A DNA stretch of 12,451 bases from Gryganskiella cystojenkinii (Eukaryota > Mortierellomycota > Mortierellomycetes > Mortierellales > Mortierellaceae): the NCBI GenBank assembly GCA_015852425.1, contig JAAAIG010000649.1, forward strand, positions 1,540-13,990, in the 5' to 3' direction. This document shows, piece by piece, positions 1-6,543 of this stretch (positions are counted from its first letter, which is position 1; each line of letters opens with the position of its first letter). The translations under genes and the position numbers were made by a program. Below the pieces are notes generated by a model. That model was not told the DNA's origin, did no database searches, and saw only the letters and a program-made list of their open reading frames with translations.

Positions 1-71
1 TCCTTACCGACCTTGTTGGTGCAGGCGGAAACGCAAGCTCCGTTAGGCTGGAAGGGATAAGCAGGGTCGAC
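1..71 (-). repeat. Direct repeat of the domain start (second copy at 388-458)
   Basis: Bases 1-71 and 388-458 differ at only three positions that I count (10, 21 and 57). The offset is 387 bp (129 codons), the period of one domain plus linker. They encode the starts of domains 3 and 2. Such similarity points to recent internal duplication or gene conversion. Confidence 0.85.
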
Positions 72-1029
72 AGGAGCGCCAGTAGTCGTTGGAACAGCAG
101 TGGCGATAGTGGTGACAGGGGCAGCGGTCGTAACAGGGGCAACGGTGGTAACGGGGGCAACGGTGGTAACGGGGGCAACAGGCTTGTTAGCCTTATACCA
201 AGCCAACTGAGCCGGGAACTGAGCATTGTAGAGGACGAGCTCGTCATTGGGGCAGGGCGTAAGTCCCATGCAGGTACCGGCCTTTCTCATGAACGCGATG
301 TTATTATCCGAGCCACGGTTGAAGGTATAGGCGAGCGACTCAAAGAAGTAAGGCGACCTGGGATCCTCAGAGTAGTTAGGGAACATCTCCTTACCGGCCT
401 TGTTGGTACAGGCGGAAACGCAAGCTCCGTTAGGCTGGAAGGGGTAAGCAGGGTCGACTGGCGCGCTGGTGGCGGTTGGGGCTGCCGTGGTGGTGGTGGT
501 GGTCGTGGTGGTAGTAGTGGTTGTAGTGTCAACTGCGGTAGTGGGACGAGGAGGGGGAGTACCGGCTTTGTTGGCGTTATACCAAGGCAACTTCTTAGAG
601 TAGTTGTCAGTGTACAAGTCCAGCTCAGGCTTAGGGCACTTGCTCATACAGATACCAGCCTTGGTCATGAACTCGCCCGTCTTGGGAGAGCCGCGCTCGA
701 AGGTGTAGGACAGGGACTCGATGAAGTAAGGACCATACTCGTCAAGATCATTGTAGTTCTCGAAAAGGGTCTTTCCGGCGGTCTATATAAAAGGATACGA
801 GTATACGCGAATCAAACAAAAAAAAATCGTTAAAACACGCACGTTAGTGAAAGGGAAAGCGAGGCAAGTCGTAGCAAGTGAACCAAGGCGAGAGTTGAAC
901 AATAGCGAAAAGACTTACGTTCGTGCATTCTGCGACACAAGGTCCTTCAGGGGTGAAGGGGAAGTAAGCAGACTGTGCGTTGCTGGCCGCGACCAGAGTG
1001 GCGGCAACTGCAACTGCAGAGAGGCGCAT
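1..1029 (-). CDS. Secreted multi-domain cysteine protein, 3' end outside the window (exons 919-1029 and 1-782)
   Basis: I do not recognise the family. Exon 1 (37 codons) starts at the only ATG of its frame and encodes a signal peptide (MRLSAVAVAATLVAASNA, cleavage likely before QS). The intron is phase 0, and exon 2 stays open to the window edge, giving at least 297 residues. Domain 1 (about 21-110) has C31-x3-C35 and C82-x3-C86. Domain 2 (149-237) has C158-x3-C162 and C208-x5-C214. Domain 3 starts at 278 and is cut off. Shared landmarks are YF(I/F)ESLxYTFxRGS, an FM..AG.CM block, EL.LY and a closing WY.ANK. Linkers are Thr/Pro/Val-rich, with 14 consecutive Thr at 123-136 and VAPVTT repeats after 239, a likely O-glycosylated spacer. 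The protein is probably secreted or in the cell wall, with paired disulfides (inference). It is a divergent paralog of the gene at 3157-3640. Confidence 0.82.
118..179 (-). repeat. 18-bp minisatellite coding VAPVTT linker repeats
   Basis: Two exact 18-bp units (136-153, 154-171), a partial unit (172-179) and a diverged unit (118-135) lie in tandem. The unit length is a multiple of three, so copy-number change would keep the reading frame and lengthen or shorten the linker between domains 2 and 3. Confidence 0.85.
783..918 (-). other. Spliceosomal intron (136 bp, phase 0)
   Basis: Read on the minus strand, the donor is GTAAGT after an AAC codon and the acceptor is TATATAG. A CACTAACG branch-site candidate lies at 841-847, followed by a T-rich stretch. 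Removing it joins ...CVAECTN to TAGKTLF, matching the CTNKAGKEMF of the uninterrupted second domain, which supports both splice sites. Confidence 0.88.
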
Positions 1030-1156
1030 TGCGGGCGTTGTTGGGAAGTGGAAAAGGGGAAACGAAGGGGAAAACCAAAGAACCAAGAAAAAAAAAAAGG
1101 AAAGAAAGAAAAAAAGAGAGGGGGGAAGGAAAGTGGAAGGCTGAATGATGGATTTG

Positions 1157-1163
1157 TTATATA
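1157..1163 (-). promoter_or_regulatory. TATA box of the multi-domain secreted gene
   Basis: TATATAA on the minus strand lies about 128 bp upstream of the ATG at 1029. The leader between them is strongly C/T-rich on the coding strand, as in many highly expressed fungal genes. A GATCTGATAA element lies 44 bp further upstream. Confidence 0.6.
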
Positions 1164-1207
1164 CGCGTTGGGAGAAGAAACGAAGATCGGTGCATCTTTC
1201 ATTTCTC

Positions 1208-1217
1208 TTATCAGATC
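1208..1217 (-). promoter_or_regulatory. GATCTGATAA element, copy 1 (proximal to the minus-strand gene)
   Basis: An exact GATCTGATAA on the minus strand, upstream of the TATA box at 1157-1163 and oriented toward that gene. It contains TGATAA, which fits the HGATAR consensus of fungal GATA-type zinc-finger factors. Factor identity is inference. Confidence 0.6.
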
Positions 1218-1734
1218 CTGGGGAAAACTCTGTGGGATTACAATGACGCCTCCCTCCTACCTACCCACAGTTGTGGGAACACAGATGGAACAGAAACAGC
1301 AGAATTCCATATAGAAGCGGACCTTGTCCTTTTTTTGGTTTAGAGTTAAGAGTTGAGAACACGAGATGCGGACGCGGGTAAACAAGGAGCGAGCACTCGA
1401 CGGTTGAGATGGGGCTCCCGTTCAACTTTCGATTTTTCAGGCGAGAAGTAGAAGGGGGACACCATTGGTCTGCGACTCTACGCCATGTTTTTTTGAAAAA
1501 AAAATGCGCGGGCGTGGAAAAAGAAAATCGAAAACTGAAAAAAGAAAACGATGACAACAATACAGTACAGTAGTCTAATAGACGTTTGAGCTGAGTCTGT
1601 GTGGCGCTCTTGCTCCTCGAGTGTACCCGGGTAAGCGAGCAACAATCAACACTGGTGAGTAAGCGAGGAGAAATAAAGGCACAATGTTTTTCGGTGCCTG
1701 AACTTTGTTTTCTTTCGCGACCACGTTACTCTTG

Positions 1735-1744
1735 GATCTGATAA
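1735..1744 (+). promoter_or_regulatory. GATCTGATAA element, copy 2
   Basis: Exact 10-mer on the plus strand in the middle of the shared intergenic region. Confidence 0.5.
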
Positions 1745-1954
1745 CCCCAAAGAGTCAGCACTACTGTCTCTGCAATCAAACCATGAAAACACACACGCAT
1801 GAAAAGGTGGAGCAAGGGATTCGATGGAGTAAAAGAAGTAACGCTATCTTTAAGGAATATATGAACACGAAGAAGTCTCGAAGTTGCACCATTAGCTACA
1901 AGAGGATGCTAACAGAACTGTAGAGAGTAAGCGATCTAAGACTTTTGCGACTTT

Positions 1955-1964
1955 GATCTGATAA
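1955..1964 (+). promoter_or_regulatory. GATCTGATAA element, copy 3
   Basis: Exact 10-mer on the plus strand, starting 220 bp after copy 2. Flanking bases differ (TTT before, ACA after), so only the 10-mer core is shared. Confidence 0.5.
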
Positions 1965-2428
1965 ACAAAACTGAGAGGAGACTTGAAGGCAAACTGTCTT
2001 TGGAAGAGAACTTGAACCTTCATCGGGCCAAGATCTAATAGGGCGTTACCATCATGCCTTTCCCTCCAAAGCGGAGAGCGACATGGGTTTCATTTGCCAA
2101 AATAGCGCAGGAGTTTTAAACCTCTATGGCATGGCAGAAAGCTGAGAAAAGACAGACGAGAGATGCTCCATAATTGGGACAAACCGCAGAACAGGTTTTC
2201 TTTCTGCTCTTGCTAAAGTACAAAAGACATGAAAGGAAGGCGTCGCCTCTTTTTTTGTTTTAGGTTCAGCAACAAAATCAGATGTGGTGTGTGAAGGCAG
2301 CTACCAAGCCCGCCTCTTGTCCTGGAAATAGGGATCTAGACCTGCTGAGGCCTTTGTCAGCATTTTGCCCTTCTGCTGTAGGCGCCTTGCATTTGAGTGG
2401 CTTGTTCGCGGTTCGCCTTTAAGCCCTC

Positions 2429-2438
2429 GATCTGATAA
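2429..2438 (+). promoter_or_regulatory. GATCTGATAA element, copy 4
   Basis: Exact 10-mer on the plus strand. It forms an inverted pair with copy 5 at 2469-2478, with 30 bp between them. Confidence 0.55.
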
Positions 2439-2468
2439 ACTCAGGATTGGAACGAAGTCCGATTTGAG

Positions 2469-2478
2469 TTATCAGATC
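2469..2478 (-). promoter_or_regulatory. GATCTGATAA element, copy 5
   Basis: Exact 10-mer on the minus strand (TTATCAGATC on plus), facing copy 4. Sites start 40 bp apart, roughly four helical turns. Confidence 0.55.
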
Positions 2479-2530
2479 CTTCTACTGTGAAAATAAAGTT
2501 CAGTTACCGAATTTTTGTAACTTTGTTCCA

Positions 2531-2618
2531 GAGGATCTTAACCTTTTTTTTTTTTTGTTTTTTTATTTTTTTTTCTTTTTTTCAAAGGATTTTTACCTTT
2601 TTTTTTTTTTTTTTTTTT
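2531..2618. repeat. Duplicated poly-T block
   Basis: Two related units lie in tandem: GAGGATCTTAACC followed by a T-rich run (2531-2582), and AAGGATTTTTACC followed by 21 T (2586-2618). Tracts like these exclude nucleosomes in fungal promoters, a plausible but unproven role here. Confidence 0.6.
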
Positions 2619-3044
2619 GGGTTTTTACTCGGGTGCGCGAAAAATGGACTAAGAGAGGAGGTAAACAATAAGAGTACTGTAGTCTGATGTCGAAGACTCA
2701 CTCTTTCGCCTCTCTCCCTGATTTGGGTTGATTTGAGGGAACCAACTCTCCTTCTCACTATGAGCTATCCAACGCGGCTCACAGAATGTAGACTGTCATT
2801 CCTCCATTATCCAAGCCTGTTCCTTTTTTATCCGTGCCGTATGAAAATGCTCACAGCCTTTGTAAAAAATAGTAATGCCCTTAGAGCAAAGTTTGCTTCC
2901 GCAAAGAATTCTACACGACTGTTCTCGACTTGCCAATCGTCCCCAGTGAAATGCTCCGTCGTTCATGTCCATTGCATTGGGTTCAACATCAGTTCAAAGA
3001 GTACGTCTCCTTTGCAACAGCGCAATTAACAGCAGTTTCCCAAC

Positions 3045-3054
3045 GATCTGATAA
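3045..3054 (+). promoter_or_regulatory. GATCTGATAA element, copy 6 (proximal to the plus-strand gene)
   Basis: Exact 10-mer 21 bp upstream of the TATA box at 3076-3084 and oriented toward the gene at 3157. The order element, TATA, C/T-rich leader, ATG mirrors that of the divergent gene. Confidence 0.62.
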
Positions 3055-3075
3055 GAACATGGGACATTCAAAACG

Positions 3076-3084
3076 TATAAAAAA
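3076..3084 (+). promoter_or_regulatory. TATA box of the single-domain secreted gene
   Basis: TATAAAAAA lies 81 bp upstream of the ATG at 3157. It is followed by a C/T-rich leader and the start context CACCACCATGCG, which is favourable for initiation. Confidence 0.75.
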
Positions 3085-3156
3085 CGGGACGACATCCCCC
3101 CCACTTTCCCTCTCTCATCCCTTCCTCCCCAAGCAACCCAACTAACAACCACCACC

Positions 3157-3640
3157 ATGCGTTTCATCACTGCCATCGTTGCCGCCTCCGTTGCCGCTGT
3201 TGCCAGCGCCCAGTCCGCTTACTTCCCCTTCTCCCCTGAGGGTGCCTGTGTTGCCGCTTGTACCGCCGTAAGTTATCCCCGCGCCCTTTTTTTGCTTTCG
3301 TAATCATATCTGCCACGAGGACTTTATAAATGCAAGGTGAGAGAGGTGGATCAAATTTTTGACTCGTTTTTTGCCCCTAACCGTTAAATAGTCTGTCGGT
3401 AAGACCATGTTCCCCCTCTACGATGACGTCAACGAGAACGGTCCCTTCTTTATCCCCTCCCTCGGTTACACCTACGAGCGCGGCACTCCTACCACCATCC
3501 AGTTCATGACCGCCGCCGGCACCTGCATGGCTCCCTGCCCCACCGCCGAGTTGGACTTGTACAGAGCCCAGTACCCCCTCAAGTTGAAGTGGTACCAGGC
3601 CAACAAGTCTGCCACTCTCCGTCGCCGTGCCCGTGCCTAA
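3157..3640 (+). CDS. Small secreted four-cysteine protein, 119 aa (exons 3157-3267 and 3392-3640)
   Basis: I do not recognise the family. The start is the first ATG after a TATA box and a C/T-rich leader. Exon 1 gives 37 residues with a signal peptide (MRFITAIVAASVAAVASA, cleavage likely before QS); exon 2 gives 82. The mature protein is one copy of the domain seen three times in the divergent gene at 1-1029: AYFPF.PEG.C, C31-x3-C35, FF.PSLGYTYERG, C82-x3-C86, EL.LY and WYQANK, then a short basic tail (RRRARA). Cysteine positions, exon 1 length and intron phase are identical to domain 1 of that gene, so the two are paralogs. An extracellular or cell-wall role, for instance as a small effector-like or structural protein, is inference. 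Codon use is strongly biased to C-ending codons (ACC, GCC, CCC), suggesting high expression. Confidence 0.88.
3268..3391 (+). other. Spliceosomal intron (124 bp, phase 0)
   Basis: Donor GTAAGT, branch-site candidate CCTAACC at 3376-3382 and acceptor AAATAG. Splicing joins ...CVAACTA to SVGKTMF, aligned with the homologous junction in the divergent paralog. Confidence 0.9.
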
Positions 3641-4019
3641 GCGATCACCAAAAAAAACTATTCTCGAACTCTCCAACGTGAGGGATATGAACATAATAAT
3701 AATAAAACACAACACGCTTTGCATTTTCTTCATTAACTGGTGGCGTTTAATGCGAGTGCGAAGGCGTGGCAAAAAAGCATTTGAAAGCGAATCAAAGGAA
3801 ATGAGAGGCGCCAAAACAAAATGAAAATTGAGACTGGGGGGGAGGGAGGAAGTTTCCAAGACATAGATTTCCCTGTCCTCCGTGAGATTTGGCGACACCA
3901 CTGTGCACGAAAACCCTTTCCCGGGATGGCGATATATTTTAATCAACGAAGTTGTTCACAACCAGACCCATCATCTGGATAGAAGGGGGACGCGACATCC
4001 GAGGACTTGAAACAACCAC
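3641..4019. other. Intergenic region between the secreted gene and the nucleotidyltransferase cluster
   Basis: It contains the 3' untranslated region and AATAAA signal of the upstream gene, then about 300 bp in which I see no gene, repeat or RNA. The minus-strand open frame through it (3377-3946) overlaps exon 2 antisense and has no family features. Confidence 0.6.
3701..3706 (+). terminator. Polyadenylation signal AATAAA
   Basis: AATAAA about 60 nt after the stop codon of the single-domain secreted gene, in an A/T-rich stretch (ATAATAATAATAAAAC). Confidence 0.65.
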
Positions 4020-5110
4020 TCATGTCGCACTAATGTTGCTAGTCACATTCCAGTCCCTGGCATATGGATAATGGCACAGATCGGTGCCTCCATCAACCTT
4101 TTCTTTTCTTCTTCAGTCTTGGCAAAGCTGACTTCTCGAGGCTCTGAAGGGTTGTACGTGCCCACATGGATATTGGCCTCATAGGTCCCGTACTGGAACT
4201 CGTGGGCGAGAAACATGAAAAAGTTCCGGAGCAAGGTTGAGAAATTCGCCGTATCTGCGGTTGCTGCTGCCGCTTTGTACCAGCGAAAATTGGCATCAAA
4301 CGAACAACCTCAACGCTCGACAGTCGCCTGTGTCATCCTGCTAGGGTCTTATTGTTGAAGACTGGGAAAGATCTTGCGCATCTGGAAACAGCTCATGACC
4401 ATGAGTGTCAAGGCGCAGGATGAGAGGAGTTGCTTCTGTCCGTTACGGATCTGACGCATATCCGCTAAGTAACGCACCGTGAAGAAGACGGTCAGGAATC
4501 GATCGTCGATTTGGACATAGGTCTTGACCAGCTTGGAGTTCCCGAGTCCCATGGGTTCGTTGACACAGATATTGCAGGTGATCTAGGTCCTGCGGTCGTA
4601 GAATACCATATAGGGACGTGCGCTTGGTCGAGTACATGGTTGATGGGATATCCTGCGCTTTTGAGAGCCTTTCGACGACTCGGATAGAGTATTTGGTGGG
4701 ATCACGGCGGTCCATGAGAATAAGATCGACTTCACTGTCCATGCTCGCCAGTCCAGTAAAATGGGATCCGTAAAGGACAATATCAAAGTCTTGTATCAAA
4801 GGCCACGAGCCAGATCGCTGTGGACGCGATTTCTCAGACCGTCGACCAGTCGCTTGCGGCCTTTGGTAATCCAGGATTTGATGACCAGGTTCTTGATAAA
4901 GTCCTTTAGGGTACCGTCGACGTTGTCCATCATCCTCTTCATGGATTCCACTCTTGCCTTTTCGTAGTCTTCAAGATAGCGTTTGAATCGTTCTTACTCT
5001 TCTGGAGTCCCCTCCTGGCCCGGTTGTTGCCGAAGGGCTGTCTGTTGTTTCAAAATGAGCCCAACCTTCTCCTTGGTGGTTGGCTTGTCCTCGGCTCTTT
5101 GGCGATATCC
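4020..5110 (-). pseudogene. Decayed Cid1/Trf4-like nucleotidyltransferase, short subtype
   Basis: Fragments in several frames align in order with the intact gene at 5251-6390. From the N-terminal side: ERFKRYLEDYEK at about 4950-4993, preceded by a TAA at 4994-4996; GLRNRVHSDLARGL; then a frame change near 4800 into FDIVLYGSHFTGLA; KALKSAGY...VLDQAHVPI in another frame; an in-frame TAG at 4583-4585; ITCNICVNEPMGLGNSKL; LLSSCALTLMVMS; EANIHVGTYN; LMEAPICA; and, after another frame change, RDWNVTSNISAT. The DxD pair reads E-V-D (Glu codon at 4731-4733) instead of D-V-D, and the third catalytic Asp is Asn (4571-4573). Stops, frame changes and loss of two of three metal-binding carboxylates make it a pseudogene. 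The 5' edge is uncertain; homology fades near 5000-5110. The intact neighbour downstream on the map is the likely closest relative. Confidence 0.87.
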
Positions 5111-5211
5111 CTTTTTTATTTGATGGAATGAAGGATGAAAACAACTCAGGAGGAATATTTGATCGATCGCAAATGATTTGCAGACAGATAAAATAAACTT
5201 TCTCACGCGCT

Positions 5212-5217
5212 TTTATT
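5212..5217 (-). terminator. Polyadenylation signal candidate for the 379-aa gene
   Basis: AATAAA on the minus strand about 35 nt after the stop codon at 5251-5253. Another AATAAA overlaps the stop (5250-5255) and a third lies at 5115-5120; the first has the most usual spacing. Confidence 0.45.
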
Positions 5218-5250
5218 TCTCCCTTGCAAACGACGCGCATCTCATTTTTT

Positions 5251-6390
5251 TTATTCATCGACCCAAATGCCACGGAAGGCAGCTTCCGGATTCAGTCCTT
5301 CAAAACACGCCCCGGTGATCTGAAAAGCTCTCTGAATCCGTCCCACGGTCTTTGCGCTCACATTCGCGGTCACGTTCCGATCTCTAATGAATGGATCCAT
5401 TACACAGATTGGGGCTTCCATCAACTTCTGTTTCGCCTCGGCAGTCTTGGCGAAGCTGACGTCTCTTGGTTGGTGGAAATTGTACATGCCCACACGGATA
5501 TTGGCTTCAAATGACGCATATCGGAGACCATGGGTATGGAACGTACAGAAACTTCGGAGCAACTCCGGAAAGTCCCCCGTCACCATCATGCCCTTGTCCG
5601 CGATAGCGGCTTGGTGAGATTTCCAGTCAGGATCAAAGGAGCAATCCCACCCGTCCACAGTCTTTTGAATCATTTTTTCGGGACTCTGTTGTTGGAGTCT
5701 TGGGAGGATGAGGCACATCTGGAAATAGCTGATGAGCATGAGTGTCAGCGCATAAGACGACAAGCGTTGTTGGCGACCGCCATAGATGTCGTGCAGTTTG
5801 GCCAAGTGACGGAGACCAATGAAGACGGGTAGGAGTCTTTCATCCATCTGAATATAAGTCTTGATGAGCTTGGAGTTTTCGAGTCCCATCAGTTCATTGA
5901 CACAGATATCGCAGGTGATCTCGGTAGTCGGGTCAAAAAATGTCACAATCGGGACTCGAGTCTTGTCAAGAACAAGGTCGATACGGTAGCCGGCTTCTCG
6001 GAGGGCCTTCTCGATAATTCGGACAGAGTACTTGGTTGGATCGCGATGGTCCATGAGAATAAAATCGACATCACTCTCCATCGTGGCCAGACCAGTATAA
6101 TGGGATCCATACAAGACCACATCTATATCGTGATGGCCAAGGGAGCGGGCAAGGTCGTCTTTGAGCCGGTTTCGAAGGCCCTCGATCGCATGCTTGCGAG
6201 CATCAGTCACTTTGGTCGTATTGATGAGATTGTTGACAAACGACTCGATTTTAGGATTGACACCCTTTATTTTTTCGTTGAGAGTATCCCAGTCGGGATC
6301 GCTCGCGAGTCGTTGTGCTTCTTGAAAGAGCCGGTCCATTCCACGCTGTGTCTTTCTTTCGCGTTCTTGTTCCTGAAGTTGGGCCAACAT
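5251..6390 (-). CDS. Non-canonical poly(A)/poly(U) polymerase-like nucleotidyltransferase, 379 aa
   Basis: This is a single-exon member of the Cid1/Trf4 (TENT) group of RNA terminal nucleotidyltransferases, which add A or U to RNA 3' ends. The start is the first ATG of the frame, at 6390. Residues 1-60 are charged and helical. The catalytic core has YGSHYTGLATMESDVDF, with G95-S96 and Asp107/Asp109, and the third Asp at 161 (ITCDICVN). The PAP-associated helical domain spans about 170-350 (LSSYALTLMLI at 210-220). A C-terminal DPFIRDRNVTANVS (332-345) resembles the DPF...HNV motif of Cid1-like enzymes. All three metal-binding carboxylates are present, so it should be active. I cannot tell A from U preference. 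No RNA-binding or targeting domain is visible, so the substrate is unknown. It sits between two broken relatives on the same strand. Confidence 0.9.
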   Translation of the reverse strand: MLAQLQEQERERKTQRGMDRLFQEAQRLASDPDWDTLNEKIKGVNPKIESFVNNLINTTKVTDARKHAIEGLRNRLKDDLARSLGHHDIDVVLYGSHYTGLATMESDVDFILMDHRDPTKYSVRIIEKALREAGYRIDLVLDKTRVPIVTFFDPTTEITCDICVNELMGLENSKLIKTYIQMDERLLPVFIGLRHLAKLHDIYGGRQQRLSSYALTLMLISYFQMCLILPRLQQQSPEKMIQKTVDGWDCSFDPDWKSHQAAIADKGMMVTGDFPELLRSFCTFHTHGLRYASFEANIRVGMYNFHQPRDVSFAKTAEAKQKLMEAPICVMDPFIRDRNVTANVSAKTVGRIQRAFQITGACFEGLNPEAAFRGIWVDE

Positions 6391-6543
6391 GTTGGTTTCG
6401 CTTGAAATGGAGAACACTGATAAAGAGGTAATGGCGGTGGCTGTGGTGAAGACAGAAGACAAAAGAAGAGAACACAAAGAAAGGGAGTGGAAACTAAAAG
6501 AATATGGAAGAAAAAAGCCAGGAAGATCTGTTTATCGTGAATG

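Larger units (their letters stand above)
1030..3156. other. Shared divergent intergenic region, 2.1 kb, no convincing gene
   Basis: Between the two divergent start codons I find promoters, six GATCTGATAA elements and a poly-T block, but no open frame with domain-like composition, a signal peptide or good codon use. The open frames at 1705-1923 and 2487-2687 are short; the latter merely translates the T tracts. I see no terminal inverted repeats or transposase. Confidence 0.6.

Noticed and set aside
287..532. 81-aa Pro-rich frame on minus
   Set aside because: A shifted frame of the Thr/Pro linker region of the secreted multi-domain gene.
847..1314. 155-aa open frame on plus
   Set aside because: It is antisense to exon 1, the intron and the leader of the secreted gene; its Lys-rich composition comes from the purine-rich complement of the C/T-rich leader.
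1705..1923. 72-aa open frame on plus in the intergenic region
   Set aside because: No signal, domain or codon bias; it overlaps a GATCTGATAA element and lies between two clear promoters. Length is within chance.
2487..2687. 66-aa Phe-rich frame that looks like a membrane segment
   Set aside because: It is the translation of poly-T tracts, not a real transmembrane protein.
3377..3946. 189-aa open frame on minus
   Set aside because: Antisense to exon 2 of the spliced secreted gene; no family features.
4020..5110. Possibility that frame changes in this copy are introns of a working gene
   Set aside because: Homology continues across the breaks with little or no gap, several breaks are single stops or small shifts without splice sites, and catalytic residues are substituted.
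6391..6477. Upstream extension of the 379-aa gene by 29 residues with a hydrophobic stretch
   Set aside because: The extension begins at a non-ATG codon (GTG) and has no in-frame ATG; the first ATG is at 6390. An upstream exon joining here cannot be excluded but has no visible support.
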